A DNA stretch of 64,000 nucleotides from Ryuthela nishihirai. Taxonomy: Eukaryota > Arthropoda > Arachnida > Araneae > Heptathelidae. The position numbers were made by a program, and so were the translations under genes. Positions within the stretch are counted from its first letter, which is position 1. Each line of letters begins with the position of its first letter. The notes beneath the pieces were generated by a model. The model was not told the origin of the DNA, ran no database searches, and worked only from the letters and a program-made list of their open reading frames with translations. Location: contig JAWZYU010000001.1 of the NCBI GenBank assembly GCA_038380435.1, positions 14,240,001 to 14,304,000 on the forward strand. The letters are read 5' to 3'. This document shows positions 11,897 to 22,625 of this stretch, in pieces.

Positions 11897-12580
11897 TAGC
11901 ACTATGTTGGACGCCTCAGTAGACAAGATAAACATCTTCCTAAAATCGGGGAACAAAAGAAGAGGCTCAGTCATAAGTTTGCATTTTAGTTGGGAAAAAA
12001 TTATCTCTGCCTCAGACGTCCATTTCAATTTCACCTGCTTTTTCACTAGGCTTACCAAAGGGGCAGTCGAATCAGCATAGCGATGTATAAACCATGGTAA
12101 AATCCTGTCAGGCCCAGAAAGGCCGCGACGTTCTGAACAGAGCGTGTGGTGTGAAATTTCTAGATGGCCTCTAGGTTAAGGTGGTTGCGATGTACTCTGT
12201 CTGTTGTTATCGAATGTCTCAGGTAGGTCAGGAGTTGTTTTAAAATCTCACACTTGGATAGCTTCAACTGAAGGTTGAAAGCCAACAGACAATCAAATGC
12301 TTTCTGCAACCTCTCTGTGTGTGTTGGCCGAAAGTGTGTTGATGAATGGTCATGAGTAAAAGATGATCCATGATCTAAAGGATGCTGAATGGTGGGATAT
12401 TGCATAAGCCAAATGGCAGAAAATTATGTCATACAGGCCTTACTTGCTAATGAAGAATGTCTTCTCTATGTTGGGGGGTGTACAGAGAACTGACACACCA
12501 CCGTCTAAGGAACTGAAATCATGCTCGATCTGTTGGGTTGGGTAGTTGTCCTCATATCCTATTAGTAGAGGCTGCAGCCA
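11897..12580 (-). pseudogene. Gypsy-like reverse transcriptase and RNase H start, remnant
   Basis: Fragments in different frames read, in order on the minus strand, HDFSSLD (RT motif A region), LQKAFDCLLAFNLQLKLSKCE with LTYLRHSI (the end of Gypsy RT) and KWTSEAEIIFSQLKCKL with PDFRKMFILSTEAS (the start of RNase H). The span between motif A and the LQKAF block is too short to contain the YxDD loop intact. Many stops. It is continuous with the RNase H half on the other side of the SINE. Confidence 0.82.
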
Positions 12581-12670
12581 GCATGCTGCTCCTCCTTCGT
12601 GTGTGTGCACAGGTGGTCCAGTTCCATGGTGCCTTGCCAAATGGCCCGACCACCCACAGGAGAAACACAC
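12440..12670 (-). pseudogene. Zinc-knuckle (gag-like) fragment joined to RT
   Basis: On the minus strand the frame opens with CFSCGWSGHLARHH, a CCHC-type knuckle in which the last cysteine is replaced by histidine. Only about 30 residues later the frame reaches the RT motif A region. The gag end, protease and start of RT that normally lie between are therefore deleted. Confidence 0.6.
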
Positions 12671-15300
12671 GACCTCCGATGGTTTCAGCCTAGCTTAAAT
12701 GTCTCAGGTGGAGGTGAGGGTATTCCCTGAAGGTCACAATTCCTGCGTTTGTGGTTAAATGTCATTCAGTTTCTCAGCTAATGTTGTGAGATCCTCCTGA
12801 ATTTTCTGAATTGGCAGTGCTTTCAGAATTCTAACTCTTTAAGAGTGTTGGTCCACTGGTTCAGGGTCTTCTATTTTGAGTGTTGGCCGATGGCCAATCA
12901 CTTGTTCATTGTTCTCTTCTAAAGTTTTTTTTTTCAGGGCAACGCCCAATGAAGAGTTCTCGAATGTTCCTCGAATGTTCATGAGTTACGGGACAAGATG
13001 CATCTTTTTAACTTGGGAGCAGGCTAGTCCCAAACTGTGCTAGCCGAATCTGGTTCTCAACACTTGCACTCGAGCCATCTTCTCCTTCTAAGTTTCCCTT
13101 CCTGAGAAAGTATTATTATGCCAGCGTTCGCAGCTATGCGACTTACTCATGAATACTTTCCTCTAGCTGCTGTTGGAGAGTGGTAAAACGATGCAGCCAT
13201 ATGGCTAACAGGTCCTCCACATCAAATCAAACAATGACTGTTTTTTAAACACTTCATGGTCAGTTTCAGTGCACAGCTCCTGTGAAGTGTTCCCAAACTT
13301 GGCTGCCGTCCTCTGAGTTTCGATAAGACGAGATCACCATCTCTCATGGTCGCCATTTCACTAGATGACCTATGCTTCTAATTGCCCGAAAAAGGCAGTT
13401 GCGGTGTCATTACTGTCACCACCATAGCTGCTAACAAGGTTGACAGAATCCAGTAATACCGAGGTTTGGTTCTCAGGCAGGGGTCTCTAGATCTACTTGT
13501 GCCTCCATCCTTACTATGTGCTGTAAGGTTGGCTTGTGTGTGTGCTAAATTGAATCTACAGAAGAGCAGGGAGGCAGTACAAACAAATACAGTTTGCATA
13601 AATACACTCCTCAACTTAATAAAAAGGTTCCGTAGTAGACAACTTAGTACCTTCGCATGAACTGCACCTACTCCTTGGGTCTACTCTAGCTTTCTACTCC
13701 CACTTTAGATGATAGGGCTCATTTCACTTGACACAGAAAACGTATAGTATGTGAGGAAACGAATAAAAGATGAATAATACACATATACAATAAGCACAGA
13801 TGAGCCTGAAAATCCTCCCCAGAAAAACATATATATACATCCCTCACTAAAACAATGCTCAGTTTCCAATTTCTCTATACAATATCTTGATCTTAAGGCT
13901 CTTAACTTGACGGCACTATTGGCTCGTTTAACATTATTTTTCATAACATCTCTCTGGCTGTTGAACATCACATGAGACAAAAGAAAACAAAGATGTTCTT
14001 TCCATAATTATACAGATCATATACCTTTTCTACCTCCGTTCTATATCTATCTTTGCGCAAAGAAAATGCTCTTATTATCTGCAATTTTAACTACATAAAA
14101 ATCGTCATACACAATAATAAAATACTATAAAATTAAAATTTCTTCAATACACTCACTACCGCAATAACCAACAGTTGAGAAATTCTGGGCACTCTGCACC
14201 AATTTGTCAGACTTTGAGGAAAAAAGAGAAAAAAAGGTTCAAGGGAAAAAAAGGCTTTTTGATTTAATGAGCTTGCCAATAGCATGTTGCCAAGGGCAAC
14301 ATAGTAACTACAATCAATGTATGCCGTGGACCTCTTCTTCTCTCCAACTGACGGTGCAATTTTAAGAGATCTAACAAGAACAACGATACCTATAATCACA
14401 TAATAAAACTCAAATTCATCATTCGATAATTGCTGCAAAAAGCAAGGGTAGTGACAAGGCAGAATTCGGTTTCAAGTGCAGCCATGGTCTTAAAGGCTAA
14501 AACTTTCTGATTCAGGTCGCAGTTCCTGCGTTCGTAGTCCAATGTCATTCAGTTTCTCAGACTATACCAAAAAGGGGGGAGACCAGGGCACAAACTGCAT
14601 TATCTCGAATTTGAACCCTGCTATGAGAGAAACTTAGGTCCTTCAACTTGGCTATGCTATTTGGTCCTAAAATATCCTACAGGGCTTGGGCATTTTCACC
14701 ATCGATTGCATGGAGGATTCTACTCTGACTCATTGTTTTCTTCCTAGCAGATTATTTTCCAGTCGCCTGGTTGGGGCTTACGTCTTTCCTCTCTGGGACA
14801 TCACAGGAGATGAGCCACAAGTTACCTCTGTTTTTTACAGCTTGAAAACAGGTTTCAAGTTGTGTGAGTAATGCATCGCAGTCAAACGTGGTCTGTTCTG
14901 ACCGGAGCTCATGAAATTTCTTTCGGTTTTGATTGGTCCTTTCTGACAGGTCGAGGGTAGCCTGATGCTAGGTGTCAGAGGAAGAACAACGTATTCCTTT
15001 CTGGAATTTCTTTCAAGAAGCACATGGTCTGGGGGGGTCTCCCTTCTTTGGCGTGCAAGAGATGGAAAAAAAGGAAAACCAAGTTGCGAAGGCAAGGAGG
15101 GAAGACAAGATGGCGCTGTCAGGAGTGGGTTAGGGAAAGAATGTCAGACCCATATTCTAAAGGGGAAATGAGTATGACCTTTATAGTGGGTATTTTGTGG
15201 TCCTTAAGTCCGATTGCGACAGCGATGATATAATAATCTGCTATTTTACTACGTAATATCATTGATTTAAATAAATTTCTTTTTTTTTAATTTAACATTT
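12671..15300 (-). other. Probable 5' part of the Gypsy relic, unresolved
   Basis: No clear domain. A 50-bp segment containing AATGTCATTCAGTTTCTCAG and the flanking CCTGCGTT is found twice (about 12734-12776 and 14522-14564) in the same orientation, implying a duplication or two related element pieces. At 14190-14206 the minus strand reads TTGGTGCAGAGTGCCC, which could be a decayed primer-binding site, but I could not pair it with LTRs. Short open frames here look like chance or decayed gag. Confidence 0.35.
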
Positions 15301-15397
15301 AAACGATCAATACATGATACAGATCCATAACATCGTCTTCTCGAGTGATGCCACCATTGAGTTGGTCATAACCTGGTTCTGTTGGGATATTTATATA

Positions 15398-16891
15398 CAG
15401 GGTGATTCAGAATTCATCATCAATATTTAGTGGGGAGGAAGGGAATAAGAAAAGAAAGAGATTTCACATAGGAAAGTATGGGGGCAGACGAACTCATGGT
15501 GGTGTAGAGGGCGCTGTGTGTACACACCTCTCATACAGAAGCACAGCTGTTTGATGCGTGCAGTCAGTTGTCATTCGACAAGGTGAATTTGCAGAAGTAA
15601 CATGAACCGGTATACGTGGAATGAATGTGCAGATATGCATGTAACTTACGGTGCGGCAGGAGAAAGATGTCTTCGAGCCAGGCAATTGTATGCAGCGCGC
15701 TTCCCAAACCGCCGTGTGCCACAGCATCAAATGTTTTCACGTATTCATCACCAACTGCGTGAAAAAGGATCGTTTGCTGCTAGTAATGTTAATCGAGGGA
15801 GGCGCAGATCGGCACGGACAGTAGCAGTAGAGGAAGCTGTCCTACAGGAAATCGAGGAACAACCTGGTGCTAGCACACGAGGTATGGCTAGGCAGTTTGG
15901 AATTTCGCAAGCAAGAGCGTGGCGGATATTACACGATGAAGGGTTACATCCGTTTCATCTGCAAAGAGTGCAATTATTGGCAGCAGACGACCATCCCAAG
16001 CGTGTTATTTTTTGTCAGTGGTTCATGCAGAGAACAGCCATTGATCCCAATTTCCCAACGTATGTTCTTTTCACCGATGAGGCGTTGTTCACTCGAGAGG
16101 GTGTCTTCAACACACACAATTGGCATGTGTGGGCTCATCAGAACCCACACGGTACAAGACCTGGAGCTGCGCAACAACGTTTTGCTGTCAATGTGTGGAC
16201 TGGGATTGTCGGTGACTGTTTGTTGGGCCCGTATTTACTACCATCCCGTTTGGACGGTGCCAAGTACCTAACATTTCTTCAGACCGTGTTACCGGATCTT
16301 CTGAACGAGGTTCCTGATGGTAGTCTCCGGCGAATGTGGTTCCAGCATGACGGCGCTCCTGCACATTTCGCAAATGCTGTGCGTGCTTACCTACGCAGAC
16401 AGTTTGGTGGTCAATGGATTGGCTGCGGTGGACCGGTTTCTTGGCCACCACGTTCACTGGATTTATCTCCAATCGATTTCTTTGTATGGGGTGCTATGAA
16501 AAACATGGTGTACGAGACCCCTGTTGATAGTGCTATGGATCTTGTAGCACGCATATCAGTTACTGCCTCAAACATCCATGAAATGCCAGGCATCTTCCAC
16601 AGGGTCCGGCTGTCCATGCAACGCCGTTGTGAGTCATGCATTCTAGCACATGGTCGGCAGTTCGAGCACCTCTTGTAAGTCTGTACAACCAATGCAAAGA
16701 AATGTTACATGTAAGATAATAAATGTTTTTTCCTTACCACTTCCTTCTTATGTGTTCTTTCCATCATTGAACTGGGGTCATTTTGCCCTACTACATGGCA
16801 TATGCGCCCATGCTTTCCTATGTGAAATCTCCTTCGTTTCTTATTACCTACCTCCCCACCAAATATTGATGATGAATTCTGAATCACCCTG
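15398..16891 (+). mobile_element. Complete mariner-type transposon with 85-bp TIRs
   Basis: Left end 15398-15482 and right end 16807-16891 are inverted repeats starting CAGGGTGATTCAGAATTCAT and differing at only about six positions. TA flanks both ends (15396-15397 and 16892-16893). Total length is 1494 bp, normal for the superfamily, and the single ORF between them is uninterrupted. Everything needed for an autonomous element is visible, so it is young. It sits at the edge of an unrelated LINE endonuclease relic. Confidence 0.95.
15602..16678 (+). CDS. Mariner-type transposase, intact 358 residues
   Basis: Cuts and pastes the flanking element at TA sites, acting in the nucleus. N-terminal helix-turn-helix regions are visible, including TRGMARQFGISQARAWRIL at residues 92-110. 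The catalytic acidic triad appears as FTDEALF (D159), FQHDGAPAHF (D250) and SPIDFFVWG (D292). There are 41 residues between the second and third acids, i.e. a DD41D pattern, which I associate with rosa-type elements from memory. Length is typical (about 340-360). The ATG at 15602 follows AAGTAAC, and no earlier in-frame start is needed to complete the domain. There are no stops or shifts, so it may still encode active enzyme. The remaining uncertainty is whether every catalytic residue is correct. Confidence 0.93.
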   Translation: MNRYTWNECADMHVTYGAAGERCLRARQLYAARFPNRRVPQHQMFSRIHHQLREKGSFAASNVNRGRRRSARTVAVEEAVLQEIEEQPGASTRGMARQFGISQARAWRILHDEGLHPFHLQRVQLLAADDHPKRVIFCQWFMQRTAIDPNFPTYVLFTDEALFTREGVFNTHNWHVWAHQNPHGTRPGAAQQRFAVNVWTGIVGDCLLGPYLLPSRLDGAKYLTFLQTVLPDLLNEVPDGSLRRMWFQHDGAPAHFANAVRAYLRRQFGGQWIGCGGPVSWPPRSLDLSPIDFFVWGAMKNMVYETPVDSAMDLVARISVTASNIHEMPGIFHRVRLSMQRRCESCILAHGRQFEHLL

Positions 16892-16893
16892 TA

Positions 16894-17350
16894 TTGCTCT
16901 ATGCCTTGTTTTTTTGTTGTTTATAGTGTCAATGTTGAAGTCTCCAGTAAATATTTGATTTCTTGTTCTAACATTAAGATCGAACCAATTAGCTATATTG
17001 TCTACAATAGATTTATATCTGGGTTGGGGAATCTATAAATAGCCAGCACCTTATAAGTCAATTCTTCTTTTTTTTAATCTTTAAATGCAAAGTTTTTGCT
17101 GCTATAATTTCTATATCTATTTTTTTTTTACTATCATCGTATTACTATAGTACATTAAAATTCCCCGTATACTTTTTTTTGTGTTTTCAGTGTAAATTTT
17201 TTCAAAGTTGTGTATTTTGTACAAATGTCTTTCAGTGTTCAAGATATTAATTTCAGTGAGTAAGATTATGTCCATGTGATGTATGTATTCTTTATGCTAA
17301 TGTTAAAAACATCCCAATAGTTTTAAGGCTTCTGAGGTTAACGTGATTTA
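16894..17350 (-). pseudogene. LINE endonuclease (APE-type) remnant
   Basis: On the minus strand, broken frames spell the N-terminal half of an exonuclease-endonuclease-phosphatase domain: a LRSLKTIGMF start, an ILLTEINILNTERH segment (catalytic E), then IFTGDFNIDTIN near 16920-16960 (the conserved GDFN). Several frameshifts and stops occur. The rest of the LINE should lie to the left but is cut off by the mariner insertion at 16893. The clade differs from the RTE-like copies in this window; Jockey- or CR1-like is possible. Confidence 0.7.
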
Positions 17351-18720
17351 TTCGTGGCGTTTTTTGCAATTGTTTCGATAACGTCAAACGAATATAATTT
17401 GACGTTTCCGCAAAGTCCATTTTTCTGCATCAGTATTATTATCACCAGAGTAATTATCATAACTGTGTTCTGTATTATCTAAGGAGTAATATTTATAATC
17501 GTTTAATTTGTATGAGAAATAAACTACAAAGAATTCAAATCAGTGTACATATTAATATTAATAATATTTTCGCCATCCAGTGTCAGAAGTATAATTTTAC
17601 CATTTCTATACCAAATATATTTTTCGTTTCCCCATCTCTCGTTCAGTCCTGGATTTAGTTTTGCAATTATGATGGGAGTTTTCCTTTTATTCCTTGTCAG
17701 TAATCTGCGAATAGCGTCAAGACTGCCTTCATTAAGTAAAGGTTTTTATTTTAAGAACATAGACAATTTTTTGTCATTGATTGTTTCAGGTATGTTCGTT
17801 TTTGAAGAACAGAAAAAGAAGTATTAAAAAATACTTCTTTCGTACAAACCAACAAACATTGGAATTTATCATTCAACTCAAGAGAGTTATTAAATTATTT
17901 TATCAAAGAAACTATTTTATTGTAATTATTCACTTAGCAGCCACTTTATTAGGTACAGTTCAATGTTAAGTAATATAGTAACTGAGATACAGATCTCAGT
18001 AACTTCTCAAATAAGCTTTATTATAAAGAAATGTGACCGAAGATAATTTGACGATCTCAATCAAATCTATTAATTTCGATATTCAATAATATTCGCTCGG
18101 TATTTAGAGAGCTACGTAAATTGGAATATTTTACAACTACATTGCCAGTTTAAATAACTGTTTTGAGAAGTTAATGATAAGTTAAAACGAAAGCAGTGAC
18201 CGTTATACTACACATTACTAACATGTGTGAGTAGTTGCAGCAGTTCCGTAATAATTACGTGAATTTTCGACAGTTTCGAATTTTTTTATGAACCAAATAA
18301 CTTGATAAATGTTTCAGCTTTCATAATTCTTAAATACTGAATGCATATTGTTCGAAATCCAGATTTAAATGGATTTGATTGAGAACTTTAAATCATCTTC
18401 AGTCATATTTTTCTCGAAAAAGCTTTTTTAAGAAGTACTGATTTCTGTATCTGAGTTACTATTGATATAATATGGAATTGTACCTAAAACATTAACTGCT
18501 GAACGTATGTAGTAAGTCTTATATAAGAAGATGTGCAGTTTTATGATGTAGGTTTGCTTAACCAGCATTTAGTGTAAAGCTTAATTTAGAGTGAAAAATG
18601 TCATTTCTCCAGAGATTCATTAAATCGCCATCTATAAATTGATCACGCTAGAAAAATAGTGTTTTTTTTTAAACATTATTTTTCAACTGTATTCAGAAAG
18701 AGGCAAATGTGAAAAAAAAT
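17351..18720. other. AT-rich stretch, possibly decayed LINE ORF1
   Basis: At 17560-17770 the minus strand has a readable segment with KRKTPIIIAKLNPGLNERWG, the kind of basic stretch found in LINE ORF1 RNA-binding domains and consistent with its place upstream of the endonuclease relic. I could not confirm the family. The rest, to 18720, holds nothing I recognise. Confidence 0.3.
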
Positions 18721-18725
18721 CCAAA

Positions 18726-18800
18726 AACACTCCACCATCCGTCTACCGGACTTGAACCTGCTGTTTCCCTCTACCCTTTGCTATTCCACTGAAGCTAAAG
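18726..18800 (-). repeat. tRNA-like segment, probably a decayed SINE head
   Basis: On the minus strand, TAGCTTCAGTGGAATAGC resembles an A-box and GGTTCAAGTCC is a good B-box, spaced about as in a tRNA. The acceptor stem does not pair cleanly and no CCA-adjacent structure is evident, so a functional tRNA gene is unlikely. Confidence 0.35.
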
Positions 18801-18956
18801 CGGTGGATATTTCATAATTCTTAAGGTAAGGTATGAAGGAAGTTACCAAGGGGTTATGCAGGAATCAGGTGGTGTTTTTACACTTTCTCTTAGCTCAAAT
18901 GGTTGGGACACTTTATTTGAACCAACTTTGAGCCTAATAAGTTTTATATTGTAGGT

Positions 18957-19016
18957 ATATATATATATATATACCTATATATATATATATAAATAAATAT
19001 ATATATCTATATATAT
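18957..19016. repeat. (TA)n microsatellite
   Basis: Alternating TA with a few C and A interruptions, about 60 bp. It directly abuts a CAGGGGCGTAGC sequence that looks like a transposon end. Confidence 0.9.
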
Positions 19017-19018
19017 AA

Positions 19019-20440
19019 CAGGGGCGTAGCTTTGGGGGAGGCTCCCCCCAAAATTAAAACGGAGTTGGCAAAATTCGAAGCGACATTGTAAAATCCAAGT
19101 GAGGTGTGAAAAATTTGATTTTTTTTGTAAAAGTAAGGTGAGTTAGCAAAATCTAGGGTAGTTGTCAAAATCGAGGAAACTTGGCAAAATCATGACAACT
19201 TGCGAAAAATCTAGGGGAGTTGGTAAAATCGAGGCAACTTGGCAAATTCTAGGGCAGTTGGCAAAATTAGAATTTGAAGTTTTGAAAATTGTGATTTTCT
19301 TTGTGAAATTAAAGAAAGTTGGGAAAATCCGGGAAACTTGGCAAAATCTTGGTGAGTATGAATATTTGAAGTGACGTGGCAAATCAGGAGAGTTGTAAAA
19401 ATTGGTATTGCATTTACGAAAATAAGCAGAGTTGGCAAAATCTAGGTGAGTTGGCAAAATTGGAAATCGCTGGGTAGAATACAAGTGAGTTGTAAAATTT
19501 TGGATTGGTTTTGCGAAATTAAGGAGAGTTGACACAATCGAGAACTCTTGGCAAAATCTTGAGCAGTTGGAAAGTCGAGAACACTTGGCAAAATCTTGGG
19601 CAGTTGGAAAGTCGAAAACTTTTGGCAAAATCTTGGGCAGTTGGAAAGTCGAGAACTCTTGGCAAAATCTTGAGCAGTTGGAAAGTCGAGAACTCTTGGC
19701 AAAATCTTGGGCAGTTGGAAAGTCGAAGAACTCTTGGCAAAATCTTGAGCAGTTGGAAAGTCGAGAACTCTTGGCAAAATCTTGGGCAGTTGGAAAGTCG
19801 AAGAACTCTTGGCAAAATCTTGGGCAGTTGGAAAGTCGAGAACTCTTGGCAAAATCTTGAGCAGTTGGAAAGTCGAGAACTCTTGGCAAAATCTTGGGCA
19901 ATTGGAAAGTCGAAGAACTCTTGGCAAAATCTTGAGCAGTTGGAAAGTCGAGAACTCTTGGCAAAATCTTGAGCAGTTGGAAAGTCGAGAACTCTTGGCA
20001 AAATCTTGGGCAGTTGGAAAGTCGAGAACTCTTGGCAAAATCTTGGGGAGTTGGCAAAATCTTAGATAGTTGGCAAAATTCGAAGTGACTTGGTAAAATT
20101 CAGGAGAGATGTAAGAAGTGTAATTTTGTTCTGTAAAATTATGATAAATTCACAAAATCTAAGGTAGTTGGCTAAATTCGAAGGCACTAGGTAAAATACA
20201 GACGAGGTATGAAAATCGGGCTTGTTTTTGTGTAATTAAGGAGAATTGTTAAAATTCGAAATGACTTGTCAAATTCAGGGAAGATGTGAAAATTTGGATT
20301 TTTTTCTGTAAAATTTACGGCGAGTTGGCAAAATCTAGGAGAGTTGGGAAAATCGAGGCAACTTGGCAAAACATAGGGCAGTTGGCAAAATTCGAAGCCA
20401 CTTGGTAAAATATAGGTGAGTTGTGAATTAAAAAATTTAA
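19019..20440. repeat. 37-38 bp minisatellite with degenerate flanks
   Basis: The core (about 19525-20060) is a head-to-tail array of roughly 14 units of 37 or 38 bp, each with TTGGCAAAATCTTGGGCAG followed by TTGGAAAGTCGAGAACTC. Units alternate between G/A at one position and GAGAAC/GAAGAAC at another. Outside the core the repeat degrades into looser GAGTTGGCAAAATCTAGG-like units back to about 19060 and on to 20440. Because 37 and 38 are not multiples of three and stops are rare in the unit, several long frames exist on both strands (up to 304 codons on the minus strand). They are repeat artefacts. Confidence 0.93.
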
Positions 20441-20447
20441 TAAACAC

Positions 20448-20691
20448 CTATCTTCCTATATGGCTCTAAAAAGTAGAAAATAAACCTAAAGCATATCGAT
20501 AGTGGAATCAGTCACTGAGTTCGTATTCACTTCAAAGGAAAATAGGGATCCGGCAATCTTGTTGAGCAAGTAAATCAGCGTCCTGTCTTCCTTTGAAGTG
20601 AATATGAATTTAGTGACTGATTGCACTATAGGATATGGATTTGCACCACTTAAGTTTATTTGCTGCTTTTTAGGGTCATCTAGGAAGATAG
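20448..20691. repeat. Long imperfect hairpin (~100-bp arms)
   Basis: Left arm 20448-20542 and right arm about 20586-20691 are inverted copies. They share TATTCACTTCAAAGGAA near the loop, ATCAGTCACT further out, and CTAAAAAG and CTATCTTCCTA at the outside. The loop is about 45 nt. It could be a small foldback element or the centre of a larger one, and it lies exactly at the end of the minisatellite. Confidence 0.8.
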
Positions 20692-20744
20692 CTATTTTTA
20701 TTTTTTTTTTATTATTTTTTTTGTCACTATCCACATTACCTACA

Positions 20745-21470
20745 AAAACTTTCATTTGACATGACTAATAAACGTCGACCACATATTTCCTCCCTTTTGG
20801 AGTCATGTTTGAGGTAGCCCATGACATTGGAGATGCCACAAGTTTTAATTTGAGATATGACTCGTTAAAGACGAACCCCGGGAAAATTCGTCCCTCCCTT
20901 TTTTATCATGGGGGAATTGTGGGGGCAAAATTCGCAATAATTTACGACGGTCGTTATACGAGTTTCATTTGACATCTAACTCGAACTGTAGGCCCCCACA
21001 TTCGCAGGATATAATAGAACAACTTTCACTGTTCCCATTTCTAGGGGGGAAGAATGCATGAGGGTTTCAAATGTTTATAGCCTATGATACTCACCGCATA
21101 ACAAACTTTCATTTTACACACAGCTTGTTCATTTCTGCCCTCACTTTTAAGAGATATAAGAGTAAATCGTTTTCATATCCCCACCCCTTTTCAGGTGGCA
21201 AAAAGGTACGAAAGCAGGGAAGGTAAAATTTTTATTATCTATGATATGCGCCACGTCAAAAGATTTCGTTTGAACATAGCTTGTTACTTTCGGCACTTCC
21301 GTTCTGGAGATATAGGGGAAGAATTGTTTTTATATTTCCCCTCTTTTTAGAGCGAAAGAAAGCATTGGGTGTGAAACTTTTTATTGCCTATGACACTCCC
21401 CGAAAGCTTTCATTTGACACATAAATCATTCAAGTTCTCCATCGCGTTCGAAAGACATGGCGGAACAACT
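20745..21470. repeat. Degenerate ~150-bp tandem repeats
   Basis: A CTTTCATTTGACA-like start recurs at about 20749, 20957, 21105, 21262 and 21409. It is followed each time by a GAGATATA/AGATATAAG segment and a C-rich TTCCCCTCTTTTTAG-like segment. Spacing is 147-208 bp. There are no coding features. Confidence 0.65.
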
Positions 21471-21800
21471 TGTCAAATTTACAAACCGATAAATGTCAAA
21501 GCCAAAAACAAGGTACAACAAAACTAGGTAAAAGGGGGATTGGTTTTGTGAAATTTAAAACAGTTGGCGCAACCGAGGAATTGTACAAAATTAGAGCAGT
21601 TGGCAAAATTTGGAGCCACTTGGTAAAATACAGGAGAGTTGTGAAGAATGGGATTGATTTTGGGAAATTAAGGGGAGTTTGTACAATCGAGAAAACTTGA
21701 CAAAATCTTGTAGAGTTGGGAAAATTCGACGTGACTTGGGAAAATATAGGAAACAGAAAAAATAATATATTTTTGTAAAATCATGGCCAGGTTACGAAAT
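21471..21800. repeat. Second patch of the GGCAAAAT minisatellite family
   Basis: Loose units with AGCAGTTGGCAAAATTTGG and CACTTGGTAAAATACAGG match the degenerate flanks of the array at 19.0-20.4 kb. The two patches bracket the hairpin and the ~150-bp repeats, so all four may belong to one element. Confidence 0.6.
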
Positions 21801-22620
21801 CCCAAGCATAGAAACTCGTCGTTGTGAAGACAGAATAATAATCATAAATATTCAAGTGTGGAAAAAAGGAACACTTGTTTGATCTTTTCACCATTGCATA
21901 TTTTGGTAGTCTGAAATTTACGTGTCCATCTGGTTTTTGAATGTCCAGAATGTTTCAGCTTAGGTTTCTCAGTTTCAATGTGAGGACCTCAGGAGAGTAA
22001 TCTGATTTGCCATTCTCACAGCACAGTGCAGATAGCTGTGGAAAGAAAGTGGTTTTCGAATTTTAAACAAAAGTTATATTTATCACAAAACCTAGAGCTA
22101 ACTATTGCTCACTCGCAGGCTGAAGGTAAAGAAAACACCTCTGTAGAGCTTCAGTATATCCGGCCTGTGTCAGACACTTCTGTTATGGTCTGCGATTTTC
22201 CTAGAGTAAAGGTTCAGGAACCTGCTAGGGTTTCAAATCAGGATCAGTCACCACCTTTTAGATTTTATTGCCTTGATATTTATTTCATGCATACTTTTCA
22301 GTTTTACTTTTAACTTTGTATATGGGTGTGCACGTTTTTTATCAGTATATTCATTTACAGCATATCTTGTTTGGCGAAATATGTCCCTAGTTGCCCTTGC
22401 ACCATAAAATCACAACCAAACAACCAGCAGAAGGTAATGAAGAGGTACACCATCTGGTTAGAAAATGATTCTTCCTTTCCTGTCCCTATGCACTTGAGAC
22501 TGTGACATCCACAAATAAATGTAAATATAGCGCTAGATTCACCCTCAATATTGGCCAACTAATACGACAAATCAAGGATTCGTAACGAAGATAAAAACCA
22601 TTAGATAGTCATTTTAAATA
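21801..22620. other. Gene-free stretch
   Basis: A 95-codon open frame at 22026-22313 has no recognisable domain. Nothing else is seen. Confidence 0.35.
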
Positions 22621-22625
22621 GTCAT

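Larger units (their letters stand above)
9660..12670 (-). mobile_element. Gypsy-like LTR retrotransposon relic, pol region
   Basis: Reading right to left on the minus strand, the order is gag-like zinc knuckle, reverse transcriptase fragments, RNase H and integrase, the Ty3/Gypsy order. Frames are broken by many stops and shifts, part of the protease/RT region is deleted, and a SINE (11520-11896) splits RNase H. No LTR pair could be recognised, so the true ends are uncertain. It is an old genomic copy, clearly inactive. Confidence 0.85.

Noticed and set aside
14133..14438. 101-codon minus-strand frame
   Set aside because: AT-rich, hydrophobic by composition, no domain and no match to gag or env features I know.
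19143..20057. 304-codon open frame on the minus strand and several overlapping long frames
   Set aside because: It lies entirely in the 37-38 bp minisatellite, and similar frames exist on both strands and in several phases. There is no start context or domain.
19525..20060. CRISPR-like array of 37-bp direct repeats
   Set aside because: There are no unique spacers between repeats; units abut. The context is eukaryotic repeats without cas genes.
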